A stretch of 64,000 bases of DNA, from NCBI RefSeq assembly GCF_039536205.1, contig NZ_BAAAYL010000001.1, forward strand, positions 7,345,354 to 7,409,353. The letters run 5' to 3'. The notes beneath the pieces are model-generated. The model was not told where the DNA came from. It searched no databases and saw only the letters and a program-made list of their open reading frames with translations. A program made the translations under genes and the position numbers. Positions 35,076-43,369 of this stretch are shown here, one piece after another. The DNA is from Streptomyces sannanensis (GTDB taxonomy: Bacteria; Actinomycetota; Actinomycetes; Streptomycetales; Streptomycetaceae). The first letter of the stretch is position 1; every line of letters starts with the position of its first letter.

Positions 35076-35586
35076 GGTGCCCCTCCTGTACGCGCCGCCC
35101 TGTCGTTCCACTGGCGGGCACCAGCCTGGGAGCCCGGCAACGGCGCTGGAAGGGCGCAGTCAGGGGCGCGCGACGCACACCGGCTGGGCCGGGCGCAACC
35201 CGCGCCACCCCGGGTCGGCGGATGCGGACGGGCAGGCTTGAAGGGCGGGCCGTCGTTCGCAGCAGCCTGCTCGGTTTCGGCGAGGGCGCGGTAGAGTGCG
35301 GCGACCGAGGGCCCTGTTTCCCAAGGCATCGGGTACTGATGGTGCCGGGTTGGTTTTCCGGGAGTGCGATGGGTCTGGTCACGGGGCCCGGCGGGAGATC
35401 CCGGTGTGACCGAGCCCGTGCCCGCAGTCGACTCGGTGGCCGCCCGCTTTCCCCTTGTCTGCGGAGCTCGCCGGGTCTGCACGCTCCTCGACCGGCGGGT
35501 CGCGGAGTCGAGCCGGTATGCGGACGGCGTTGGCGGGGACGCCAACCCCGGCGGGCGACCCAAGACCACGAAGTCACACCGGAGTG
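35076..35586. other. Stretch without intact genes
   Basis: About 510 bp upstream of the methyltransferase. On the minus strand a frame near 35,250-35,330 reads MPWETGPSVAALYRALAETE, which has helical, protein-like composition, but it has no recognisable relatives and runs into low-complexity sequence. No promoter is evident. Confidence 0.3.
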
Positions 35587-36207
35587 TCAGCCGATGATCG
35601 CCACGGGCCTGTCCCAGGCGTCCTGGTCGACGGTGATGGTGTAACCGCCGTGCGTCTCCTTGCTGTTGACCATGTACTGGTGGCCGTAGCTGTGGTCGGT
35701 GTACTGGGTGGCGCCCCACGGCCAGTCCGTGGTGGTGGTGTACTGCTTGTCCCACAGCGCGTACCAGAGGTTGCCCGGCAGGTCGGTGCGATCGGTCGCG
35801 GTGGCTATGGCCTGGGCGCTGGAACTGGTGAAGCCGTAGAAGCCGCTGCGGTAGGTCTTGGCACGCAGCGTCTTCGTGAAGGCACGTACATAGGTCAGCA
35901 CGGCATCGTTGCACGCCTTGTCGGTGATGTCGTACGGCTCCATGTCGAGGAAGATCGGGCTGTCGGCCTTCATACCGAGGGCCGACGCCTTGGCCACCGC
36001 GTCCGTGGCGTCGCTCGCGCCGAGGGATCCGGCGGCAGAGGTCGTGAGCCTCTCCGGATTCGGGCTGTTCTGGCACGGCGGCTGGGCGCCAACGTAGATC
36101 GGGATGAACTTCCAGCCCATGGAGTTGACCGACTTCACCCAGGAGGCGGTGAGGTTGGGCTGGGCGCAGCCGCGGTTCTTGCCGTCTGTGCGGGCCCAGA
36201 CGAGCAC
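35587..36207 (-). pseudogene. DUF1906 (Rv2525c-like glycoside-hydrolase-like) domain, N-terminus lost
   Basis: A 206-codon frame covering most of a DUF1906 domain: CAQPNLTASWVKSVNSMGWK, FIPIYVGAQPPC, ADSPIFLDMEPYDITDKACN, AKTYRSGFYGFTSSSAQAIA and NLWYALWDKQYTTTTDWPWG. In intact relatives a signal peptide and the first beta-strand (with GFDxC) come before CAQPNLT. Here they are replaced by unrelated sequence (VLVWARTDGKNRG). The protein would be cytosolic and lack part of the barrel, so it is probably not functional. The family is exported and thought to act on the cell wall. Confidence 0.75.
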
Positions 36208-36309
36208 GCCGACCCCGTTGCGACCCGGATGCCCCGAGGGCGTCGACGACGAGGAGTAGCCTGCACTGGCCTGTCATCCGGCTTCCCTGCACTGGAAGGT
36301 GACCCGGCG

Positions 36310-36423
36310 ATGCCCCTTCCGAGCCTCCTCGCGGTTTTTGCGCACCCTGACGACGAGTCCCTGTCGGCGGGCGGCGTGCTCGCCCGCCACGCGACGCCGG
36401 TACTGCAACACCGCCAGGCCTGA
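36310..36423 (+). pseudogene. N-terminal fragment of a PIG-L/LmbE deacetylase
   Basis: MPLPSLLAVFAHPDDESLSA is the start of a PIG-L-type zinc N-acetylglucosaminyl-deacetylase, including the AHPDDE zinc motif. The frame leaves the family after GGVLARHA and stops at 36,423 after 37 codons. The rest of the gene is absent. Confidence 0.7.
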
Positions 36424-36919
36424 GAGCAGTGCGCGATTCTCCCGTAGCCGGCGCCGGCATGGCCGCAAAGGCCGGCATCTGGATGGCCGAGCAGGCCGTC
36501 GGACCCGGGAGCACCAACAACGTTCGGCAGAGGCGGCATCAGCCGTCGGCCGATCGGGTGACGGCCACCAGCGCAAGCCCAGTCCACGTCCTGCGGAAGG
36601 TGCTCGGCACCCTCTGACCCACTGCCCCCGGCCATGCGGGGAACGCCCGGGTGCAGGGGCGGATGGCCTGCTGCGGGCCGTGGTTCGGCGGTTGCGGGAG
36701 CGGCAGGCTGGTGGAACGGAGTGGGGTGGGCTGCAGTGGACGAACGCGGCGCCGGTGAGCTCCCCGGATCCCCGGGTGGCGAAGTGTTCCGGAACTGAAC
36801 TGTCAACTGGTGTGCACCTGTTCACCCGCATGCTCGGCCGGCTGCGCCGCTGCCTGCCGACCCGCGTCCCCTTCGGAGATCTTCGCTGTGCCGGGGCAGC
36901 CTCATCGCGGGGGCATGAG
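36424..36919. other. Stretch without recognisable genes
   Basis: About 500 bp. Small frames are open on both strands but none has a ribosome binding site with conserved-looking sequence. It separates a deacetylase fragment from a small membrane protein gene and may be a deletion scar. Confidence 0.35.
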
Positions 36920-37063
36920 TCAGCGCGGCCCCAGGGTGGACAGTGCGAGCATGAGCAGGACCAGCAAGGCCCAGCCGAGTACCCCGATTTTCCGGCGCTG
37001 CGGGTTGCGTCCCTGGCGCCATGCGCTGACCTCGTGCGGAGCGTCTCCCATAGCGACCAGCAT
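36920..37063 (-). CDS. Small single-helix membrane protein (47 residues)
   Basis: A short basic head (WRQGRNPQRRKIG) followed by one transmembrane helix (VLGWALLVLLMLALSTLGPR). The arrangement puts the N-terminus inside. Streptomyces genomes contain many such small proteins of unknown role. ATG at 37063 or 37051; neither has a strong ribosome binding site. It lies downstream of the CGNR regulator on the same strand. Confidence 0.45.
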   Translation of the reverse strand: MLVAMGDAPHEVSAWRQGRNPQRRKIGVLGWALLVLLMLALSTLGPR

Positions 37064-37186
37064 ACGATCTGACGTCCACGGCGGGGGCGGGTCGGTCCAC
37101 CACCCATGGGACGGGTACTCGTGGGCCCCTTGTGGACCAGGGCCCTTCAGGACGCTGTCCGCGGCGTACATGCTGCACGCCCGGTC

Positions 37187-37726
37187 TCATGTCGCCCGGG
37201 CGGCCTTGCGGGAACGCATCCGCTTCACCTTGGCGATGCTGCCGCAGGCGCGGCCGCTGTCCCCGGCGTACATGCTGCACCAGGTACGCGAGTTGTTGCG
37301 CGACTGGTCGTAGAAGATCCACCGGCAGTCCGGGCAGGCACGCAGCCGGCGCCAGCGCCTCTCATTCACCAACTCGGCAGCCATGCGCAGCACCTCACCC
37401 TGGGGTGTGGCGGCACCGCGGAAGACGAGTTCCCCGTTCTCGATTCGGGCCGTCTGCGGACATCGCTCCAGCCACGCGTCGAGCCGCGCCGAGCTGTGTT
37501 CCTCCACATCGGCCCGCAGATCGTCGCGCAGTCGCAGCAGTTCCGCCGTGTCATCCGAGCCACGGGGTACCGGCACCCTGGCGAACGTGTGCCGCCAAGC
37601 CGCCGCGTCCGCCGCCAGATCCGGCAGGGTCTCGGTCGGCATCCGGGTGTCGTTCGGGATCAGCCAACTGTTCAGGAAGCCGCGCAGCTCCTCCACAGCA
37701 GGACTCGTCATCGTCGCCGTCGCCAT
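37187..37726 (-). CDS. CGNR zinc-finger regulator (ABATE domain)
   Basis: A 179-residue transcription factor. The N-terminal ABATE-type ligand domain (EELRGFLNSWLIPNDTRMPT) leads to a C-terminal treble-clef zinc finger: RRLRACPDCRWIFYDQSRN, then NSRTWCSMYAG and ACGSIAKVKRMRSR. In the standard finger the second half reads CGNR; here it is CGSI, with an insertion (AGDSGRA) between the Cys pair and the CG. The ATG at 37726 is divergent from an MFS transporter gene, with an inverted repeat between them, so it most likely controls that transporter. A 25-bp piece of the finger is duplicated just downstream. Confidence 0.85.
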   Translation of the reverse strand: MATATMTSPAVEELRGFLNSWLIPNDTRMPTETLPDLAADAAAWRHTFARVPVPRGSDDTAELLRLRDDLRADVEEHSSARLDAWLERCPQTARIENGELVFRGAATPQGEVLRMAAELVNERRWRRLRACPDCRWIFYDQSRNNSRTWCSMYAGDSGRACGSIAKVKRMRSRKAARAT

Positions 37727-37741
37727 GCAATCAGAGTAGGC

Positions 37742-37770
37742 GGTAAACACGACCGAGCAGGGCGTTTACC
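37742..37770. promoter_or_regulatory. Inverted repeat, probable CGNR regulator operator
   Basis: GGTAAAC (37742-37748) and GTTTACC (37764-37770) form a perfect 7-bp inverted repeat with 15 bp between, in the 54-bp gap between the divergent regulator and MFS starts. One dimer bound here would block both promoters. Confidence 0.6.
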
Positions 37771-37780
37771 ATCTATCCCT

Positions 37781-38998
37781 ATGACTGGTAACACGTTGGA
37801 TGCGGAAAGCCTCCGGAGCACCTTCCGCAGCGTCCTGTCCCTGCCGGGCACCCGGACCTGGTACATCGCTGCGGCCCTGGTTCGCACGCCTGTCGTCATG
37901 GCGCCCCTCGCGCTGGTTTTCCTCGGCCACTCGGCTCAGTCCTTCAGCGTCGGGGGTCTGCTCGCCGCCATCCATGCGCTCGGCGAGGCCGCAGGTGCTC
38001 CAGTCATGGGCCGCCGCTTCGACCGCCGGCCGTTCGTCGGCCAGCTCAGGCTGGCTCTCGGCACCGAGGCCCTCGCCTTCACCGCCCTCGCCCTCGGCGC
38101 CGGCCAGGTCCCGGTCCCCGTCCTGCTGGCCTTGGCCTTCGTGGCCGGCGCCGCTGCCGCGGGAGCCCCCGGCGGCATGCGGGCCCAGCTCTCGACGATC
38201 ACCCCGGAGCACCTACGTCCCACCGCGCTGAGTTTGGAAAGCTCTCTCAGCCAGGCTGCCTGGGCCGTCGCGCCCCCGTTGGCCTCCCTGCTGTACGTTC
38301 GGTTCTCGGCATCGGGCGCACTCATCGCCATGGCCGTCGCCTCTGCTGCCCCGCTGCTCTTCGTACACCGGATCCCGCACGCCGCTTCACGCCCCGAGAC
38401 GCCCGGAGAAACCGGGGACGAGTGGCTGCGTACAACGGCGATTCTCCGACGTGTCTGGCCCACCGCGCTGCTCTCAGCAGCGATCATGTTCCTTGTCGGA
38501 ACCGTCGACGTCGTCCTCCCGGCCCGGCTGGAGGACGTCGGCTCTTCCCCCGCGCTGGCCGGTCTCGTCATGACCGCATTCGCGGTCGCCAGCGTGATCG
38601 CCGGACTCCTGTACGGCAGCCGCCGCTGGCCGGGGACACCCCTGAGTCAGAGCCTCGTCCTGCTCCCCGCCCTTGCCGCTGCCTTCACTCTCCCCGGCCT
38701 TACCACGCAACCCTGGATCTTCGCCGCCGCCTTTGCGATCGGCGGGCTGCTCTACAGCCCGCTGATGGTCATTCGCAACCTCGCCCTCCAGCAACGTCTT
38801 CCTCAGCATGCCTGGGCAACCGGTTTCTCCGTCCTGTACGCCGCAGCCGGAGTGGGCTACGGAGCCGCCGGCCTCATGGCCGCCGCCCTGCTCGACACCG
38901 CCGGATCCGGAACCGCCTTCGTCGCGTGCACACTGACCACCATCGTCATCGGCGCTCTGTCGCTCCTGGGCGAGCGCACACACCTACGCCACCGGTAA
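37781..38998 (+). CDS. MFS transporter, drug-efflux-like
   Basis: A 405-residue, 12-helix permease. Segments such as VFLGHSAQSFSVGGLLAAIH, APVMGRRFDRRPFVGQLRLA and LVGTVDVVLPARLEDVGSSP follow the pattern of actinomycete MFS proteins with an N-terminal DHA-type loop. The ATG at 37781 follows directly on the inverted repeat, with no Shine-Dalgarno-like sequence, so the mRNA may be leaderless. Divergent pairing with a CGNR regulator suggests inducible export of a toxic compound. Substrate not predictable. Confidence 0.88.
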   Translation: MTGNTLDAESLRSTFRSVLSLPGTRTWYIAAALVRTPVVMAPLALVFLGHSAQSFSVGGLLAAIHALGEAAGAPVMGRRFDRRPFVGQLRLALGTEALAFTALALGAGQVPVPVLLALAFVAGAAAAGAPGGMRAQLSTITPEHLRPTALSLESSLSQAAWAVAPPLASLLYVRFSASGALIAMAVASAAPLLFVHRIPHAASRPETPGETGDEWLRTTAILRRVWPTALLSAAIMFLVGTVDVVLPARLEDVGSSPALAGLVMTAFAVASVIAGLLYGSRRWPGTPLSQSLVLLPALAAAFTLPGLTTQPWIFAAAFAIGGLLYSPLMVIRNLALQQRLPQHAWATGFSVLYAAAGVGYGAAGLMAAALLDTAGSGTAFVACTLTTIVIGALSLLGERTHLRHR

Positions 38999-39011
38999 TC
39001 GGCCGGGGGTG

Positions 39012-39200
39012 CCGGGCTTCAGCCCGGTGGTGAACGCCGTCCCTGCGGAGCAGGGCAGGGAAAGCCGTTCCGTCGTCCGGGCGGAACGGCGTCCACCACC
39101 TGCAACGGTCGGTTCTGCTGCTCGGTGTACTGGCGCAGCACGCTGATCGGTGTCCCGACGACTGAGCCGGCGAAGTACGAGCCCGGCCAGGGCTTGCCAT
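39012..39200 (-). mobile_element. IS200/IS605 TnpA (Y1 transposase) 3' remnant with end hairpin
   Basis: On the minus strand the C-terminus of an IS200-like Y1 transposase is readable (PGSYFAGSVVGTPISVLRQY, then TEQQNRPLQVVDAVPP). Its stop codon lies within a perfect hairpin CCGGGCT-TC-AGCCCGG (39012-39027), the type of subterminal hairpin these transposases recognise. The catalytic N-terminal part is missing. It abuts the end of the MFS gene. Confidence 0.7.
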
Positions 39201-39231
39201 CGCGACCAGTCCCCAGGAGATCGACCTGCTT

Positions 39232-39256
39232 CCGGCCTCGGGGGCTCCGAGGCCGG
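39232..39256. terminator. Hairpin
   Basis: CCGGCCTCGG-GGGCT-CCGAGGCCGG, a perfect 10-bp stem, 75 bp upstream of the next gene. It could be a terminator or another transposon-end hairpin. Confidence 0.5.
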
Positions 39257-39330
39257 GGGAGCTGGATCAGCCCCGCTCGGTCTCACGACACGCCCGCCGG
39301 AACGGTCCTGGAAGCGGTTACGGTGCTGGT

Positions 39331-40482
39331 GTGGTGATCACAGGGGAAGACTCGGGATCCGGGACCGCGCTGCTGCTCGCAGCCGCTCCGGTCGGCAAGG
39401 GCCGCTTGGTCGACGCGGCGTCGGTACTGCCCGCGCTCGCGGCGGTGCCGCCAAGCGTGCTGACCGGCACGTCCGCGCCGACCGTGGTCGAACTCGCCGA
39501 TCCCGTCGATGCGCAAACCGTCCTCACCCGCATCCGCACCGCAGCAGCCACACCGGGTCCGCTCGCCCTCTATCTCGCCGGGCAACTCCACCTGGACCAC
39601 AAGCAGCACCGGCTTCACCTTGCACTCGCCCGTACGACCCCCGCCACGCTGCGCTACACCGCACTGCCGTGGCACTGGCTGGCCGGCGAACTGCAGAAGC
39701 GCCGCCCGGGCACCACCACGGCGGTCGTGGACCTGGTCGCCGACACCGACGCGTGGCAACAACTGCACCACGACGGCCTCACCCTCGGACACGGCATCCG
39801 CCTCTACGGCCGCCTCGCCCCACCACCGCCCCGCCGATCGACCATCACCCCCGCCTACTTGAAGGCATGCACCGATGTCTGGCGCAGCGGGACACGGCCG
39901 CCGCTCGCCCAGCTGCACGAACACGCCGCCACCCAGGCCGGGCCCGGCGACGCGCTGCTCCTGGCCGCCGACGACACCCCCACCACCGTGGCCACGCCCC
40001 AGCAGCAAGCACCGATCCCGCCGCGGCCCACCGCCCACCCCGCGGCACCGGACGCCGGCGGCGACCCGCATCCGGCGATCCTGGCCGCCGCCCGGGCCGG
40101 ACGGCACCGGGAGGCCGCCGCGATCGCGGCCACCTGGGAGAGCGAGGCCCTACGCACGTACGGCCCCGGCTCGCAGCAGGCGATCCACTGGCTGGAGGTA
40201 CGAGCCGACCTCGCCCGTCTCGCCGGAGACACGCCACGCAGCTGCGAGTTGTGGATGGAAGCCGCCACCGCCCGTCTGGACCGACAGCAGCAGACCACGA
40301 ACAACCCCGACGTCGAAGCGGCCGTCGACCGCGCCCACCACCAGTGGGAGCACCTGCCAGACCCGGACCGCGCCCGCGCGCTGGCCCCGGCCCTGATCAC
40401 ACTGCGCCGCCGGGTCCCAGGCCGCCAGCGAGCCGCGCTTCGGCTCCTTCAGCAACGCTTCGAACAACTCCACACCCGGTAG
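39331..40482 (+). CDS. Actinobacterial hypothetical protein, possibly a degenerate caspase-like fold
   Basis: A 383-residue protein I cannot assign with confidence. The N-terminal 150 residues alternate strands and helices in caspase-like order: GTALLLAAAPVGKGRLVDAA, then PGPLALYLAGQLHL (where peptidase C14 proteins have YYAGHG), LHLALARTTPATLRYTALPW, and TTTAVVDLVADTDAWQQL (where they have the DCC Cys). Both catalytic residues would be missing, so it would be an inactive relative. The C-terminal 140 residues are helical with TPR-like spacing (ILAAARAGRHREAAAIAATW). GTG start at 39331. A Pro/Ala-rich linker joins the halves. Neighbouring WD40 and Trypco pieces suggest a conflict-system setting. 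Confidence 0.6.
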   Translation: MVITGEDSGSGTALLLAAAPVGKGRLVDAASVLPALAAVPPSVLTGTSAPTVVELADPVDAQTVLTRIRTAAATPGPLALYLAGQLHLDHKQHRLHLALARTTPATLRYTALPWHWLAGELQKRRPGTTTAVVDLVADTDAWQQLHHDGLTLGHGIRLYGRLAPPPPRRSTITPAYLKACTDVWRSGTRPPLAQLHEHAATQAGPGDALLLAADDTPTTVATPQQQAPIPPRPTAHPAAPDAGGDPHPAILAAARAGRHREAAAIAATWESEALRTYGPGSQQAIHWLEVRADLARLAGDTPRSCELWMEAATARLDRQQQTTNNPDVEAAVDRAHHQWEHLPDPDRARALAPALITLRRRVPGRQRAALRLLQQRFEQLHTR

Positions 40483-40556
40483 CGGCCCATCGCGGTCAAA
40501 GGCGCGAGTCCAAGGCAGTTGAGACAACCAGAGGGCCGGAGCCCACACTCGGTCGG

Positions 40557-40780
40557 GTGAAGACACCGTGCCTGGCGTTGGCCGCCGGGGACACCCGCGT
40601 GGAGTTCTGGAACGTCCAGACTCGCAAGAAGACCGGTTCCTACACCGCTCCGGCCAGGGTCCACCGGGTGGACCTTTCCGACGACGGAAGAACGGCCGCC
40701 CTGAGCACCGACGACGGATACACCCGCCTGCTCGACGTCTCCAGCTCCTCCCCGGCCAGGAACCCTGCTCCAGCGGCACC
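40557..40780 (+). pseudogene. WD40-repeat fragment
   Basis: From a GTG at 40557, the frame shows one and a half WD40 blades (LALAAGDTRVEFWNVQTRKK, then VHRVDLSDDGRTAALSTDDG). It then runs into Ser/Pro/Thr-rich sequence. It looks like the last blades of a large WD40 protein whose N-terminal effector has been deleted. Confidence 0.5.
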
Positions 40781-40937
40781 GCCGTCCGACGCGAGTACCT
40801 GGAAGACCGACACGGACACAGACGGCTCACCTGCCCCGGCAAGACTGCTCTCGTCATCCGGGAAACCTGCCACCGTCCCCGCGTTCTTCACCGAGCGTCC
40901 TGCCCGGCGTCACTGCTCTCCCACACCACGCGGACCT

Positions 40938-41222
40938 TCAGATGGACAGCGCGCCGGCGGTGATGACGGCTCCAGCCTTCGCGGACAGATTCACCCCGAA
41001 CTCCACCTCCACCTCCTGCGGACCCGCCTGTCGCAGCTGGTCAAGAACCGCCCGCGCCGTGTCGCGCACTGGAACCAGCGACTGCTGCAATGTCCGAGGT
41101 AGTTCACGTACCGCGTCACCGACCCGGCCCGCCTTCACCGGCCCGTCCAACTCCGGTGTGTTTTTCACCTCTTCCAGCAGAATCGCCCCGCCGCCTTCCA
41201 GCGGCATCCGCGCAATCAGCAC
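40938..41222 (-). CDS. Trypco/CU044_2847 family protein, slightly truncated
   Basis: A 94-residue protein of the trypsin-co-occurring domain family (CU044_2847 type). It reads ARMPLEGGGAILLEEVKNTP, DGPVKAGRVGDAVRELPRTL, TARAVLDQLRQAGPQEVEVE and FGVNLSAKAGAVITAG, then stops where relatives continue with a last strand (KVTLTW). In other genomes these small proteins are encoded beside trypsin-like or caspase-like peptidases of bacterial conflict systems. The GTG at 41222 follows directly on, and in frame with, a relaxase fragment, so it may also be read as a fusion. No peptidase is left nearby. Confidence 0.65.
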   Translation of the reverse strand: MLIARMPLEGGGAILLEEVKNTPELDGPVKAGRVGDAVRELPRTLQQSLVPVRDTARAVLDQLRQAGPQEVEVEFGVNLSAKAGAVITAGALSI

Positions 41223-41590
41223 GGCCGCGGCGCGGTCATCGACCATCGTCGCCTCGTCCACGACCAGGACGTCTACATCGCGCAGCCCGTCGCCGGTTCT
41301 CGATCTCGCCGAGCCAGGCCGCCACGGTCTTGGCAGGGATACCGGAGGCGTCGGTCAGGTTTTTCGCGGCGACCGCGGCGAGGGTGGTCCGGCGTACGTG
41401 AAGCCGGTGGCGTCCCAGCCGATCCGGCACGCCTCCATGCGCGTGGACTTGCCCGCGCCGGCGACGCCGACGATGGCGTCGATGCCGTGCCCGGCGGTCA
41501 GCACTCGGGTCACCGCGGCGGACTGTTCTCCATCACCGTCGACTACGAACGCGAACTGGCCCGGCTTGACGAGAAGGGCCACCGCCCGCT
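41223..41590 (-). pseudogene. MobF-type relaxase (TraA) helicase-domain fragment, frameshifted
   Basis: Pieces of the RecD-like helicase of a conjugative relaxase lie in three minus-strand frames. The Walker A region is in the first (GIDAIVGVAGAGKSTRMEAC, then RIGWDATGFTYAG). The second has AAVAAKNLTDASGIPAKTVA, and the third the Walker B region VDEATMVDDRAAA. The nuclease part and the rest of the helicase are missing. It indicates that an integrative conjugative element or plasmid was once here. Confidence 0.75.
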
Positions 41591-41695
41591 GCGGACTGTG
41601 GCCACGGACGACTCAGCAGCCGGGCTGTAGCTCGGCCCGGCCAGGCTCGTTTGGCACGGGCTCGGGCGGATGGCTCGGTAACGGGATGTTTGAAT

Positions 41696-42364
41696 CTACT
41701 GGTCGTTGGGCGGCTGGTGGTGGCCCTGTTGGCTCGCGGTTTGTCGTTTCCGCTGGTAGTGGGTTCGGCCTTTGGCGGAGTTCCCGCAGGTGGCCATATC
41801 GCACCAGCGACGCCGGCCGCCTCGGGAGCTGTCGATGAACACCCAGCCGCATCGCAGACCAGGGCAGACGCGGGTGCGTTCCAGCGGCAGTGACCGAAGC
41901 AGGTCGAACGCCTGCAGGGCGAGTTCGTGGTTGAGGTACTCAAGCCCCGAGGTCTCGACGCTGACCTGGAGCTGCGGCGTGTTCCCGCGGACGGTCAGGC
42001 GAGCACTGGCGACCGCGTGCTTCCAATGATTCTCAACCTGGTCGACCGCCTCTGCAGGGGCTGGAGCGTCTTGGTGGATCAGTGCCGTGATGAGATCGTG
42101 CAGAGCCTCGCGCAGCTCGCGGCTGCGGTCCAGGGCCAGCGCGGCGTTGCCGGGCTCGGTCTCGGCCAGCCGCTGCAAGGCCGTGAGGGCGGCGGGGTCG
42201 AACTGACCAGTGAGGGCGGCCCACTCCAGCAGGCGCGGGTAACCGTCGAGCCAGTCGATCGGCTCCGCGTCACGAGCCGTGACCGTGTTCACCAGGTCGA
42301 TGACGATGTGCCCGCCGATCAGGTCACGGGGCCTGAAGGTGTGAGCCTGGATGGTTCCCGTCAC
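41696..42364 (-). CDS. CGNR zinc-finger regulator (ABATE domain), second copy
   Basis: A 222-residue regulator with an N-terminal ABATE domain (GGHIVIDLVNTVTARDAEPI, DWLDGYPRLLEWAALTGQFD) and a standard CGNR-type finger (RVCPGLRCGWVFIDSSRGGR, RRWCDMATCGNSAKGRTHYQ). The start is the GTG at 42364, preceded by AAAGGCGG. It is divergent from the arginase-like gene, with 93 bp between the starts, and so probably regulates it. The tail after the finger is Gln/Lys/His-rich. It shares its family with the regulator at 37187-37726 but is not a recent duplicate. Confidence 0.9.
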   Translation of the reverse strand: MTGTIQAHTFRPRDLIGGHIVIDLVNTVTARDAEPIDWLDGYPRLLEWAALTGQFDPAALTALQRLAETEPGNAALALDRSRELREALHDLITALIHQDAPAPAEAVDQVENHWKHAVASARLTVRGNTPQLQVSVETSGLEYLNHELALQAFDLLRSLPLERTRVCPGLRCGWVFIDSSRGGRRRWCDMATCGNSAKGRTHYQRKRQTASQQGHHQPPNDQ

Positions 42365-42457
42365 GCATGACCGCCTTTCATGGGCTTGCCTCGTTCCATC
42401 CAACCAGTGTACTGATGTTATCCAGTTGGAATGCTTCGCGGCTGAAAGGAGACGGCC

Positions 42458-43369
42458 ATGGCTGCTGCCGTTGAGCTCATAGCGGCCCCCTGGAATCTCG
42501 GCCTGCGACCGCCCGCGCCTGGGCGCGAGCCCGGAACGTGGCGGGCCCCGCAAGCGCTGCTGTCGGCGGGGTTGGAAGCACGGCTGCGGCCGGCCCGGGT
42601 GGTGGAGCTCGACCGTCCGCTGTACGAGTTCGACGCGCAGCCGGCCACCCGCATCCGCAACGGGGTGGCCGTCCGCGAGCACACGCTGCGGCTTGGCGAG
42701 GCGGTCCAGGCCGCACTCGCCGCCTCCCGGTTCGCGGTCGTGCTGGGCGGCGACTGCAGCATCCTGCTGGGGTGCCTGCTGGGGACCCGGCGCGACGGAC
42801 GCTGCGGCCTGGTTCACCTCGACGGGCACAGCGACTTCCGGCACCCCGGCAACTACGACGTCGGTTCGTCCCTCGGCTCGGTGGCCGGAATGGATCTGGC
42901 CCTGGCCACCGGCCGCGGTGAGCTGCTGCTCACCCACTGGCCGGCGGTGGGCCGGCCGCTGGTTGCCGACGAGGACGTGGTCCAGATCGGTGACCGGGAG
43001 GACGAGGAGATACTTCCGGTCACCCGGTTCACCGCCCAGGAGATCCAGCAGATCGGCATCGCCGATCTGGGCGAGCGGGTCATCAGCCGCCTGCAGCGGC
43101 GTGGGCTGGACCGCGTCTGGCTCCACCTCGACCTCGATGTGCTCGACGAACGCGTCCTGCCCGCGGTGGACTCTCCGGGCCGTCCCGGCCTGGACTTCTC
43201 CCAGCTCACCGAACTCGTCTCGACCCTGGTCGGCACCGGCCGGGTGGTGGGGCTCGACGTCGCTATCTACGATCCGGAACTCGACCCGGACGGCGTGTAC
43301 GCCGCTCCCATCGTCGACTGTCTCGCCTCCGCCCTGACCCCGCTTGCGACCGTGGAGGCGCACGCATGA
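42458..43369 (+). CDS. Arginase/agmatinase/formiminoglutamase family hydrolase
   Basis: A 303-residue binuclear-metal ureohydrolase-fold enzyme. Metal-ligand motifs are VVLGGDCSILLGCL, GLVHLDGHSDFRHP and VWLHLDLDVLDERVLPAVDS, giving the full set of Asp/His ligands (with Cys following the first GGD where arginases have His-Ser). True arginases have GGDHS; GGDCS is found in a side branch with unknown substrate. AAGGAGA precedes the ATG. The next gene overlaps its stop (ATGA), and a CGNR regulator is divergent, making a compact regulated pair. Confidence 0.88.
   Translation: MAAAVELIAAPWNLGLRPPAPGREPGTWRAPQALLSAGLEARLRPARVVELDRPLYEFDAQPATRIRNGVAVREHTLRLGEAVQAALAASRFAVVLGGDCSILLGCLLGTRRDGRCGLVHLDGHSDFRHPGNYDVGSSLGSVAGMDLALATGRGELLLTHWPAVGRPLVADEDVVQIGDREDEEILPVTRFTAQEIQQIGIADLGERVISRLQRRGLDRVWLHLDLDVLDERVLPAVDSPGRPGLDFSQLTELVSTLVGTGRVVGLDVAIYDPELDPDGVYAAPIVDCLASALTPLATVEAHA

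Noticed and set aside
39150..40500. 650-codon plus-strand frame overlapping the 39331 gene
   Set aside because: Up to about 40,500 it is an Arg/Pro-rich shadow. Only the WD40-like piece after 40,557 was kept.
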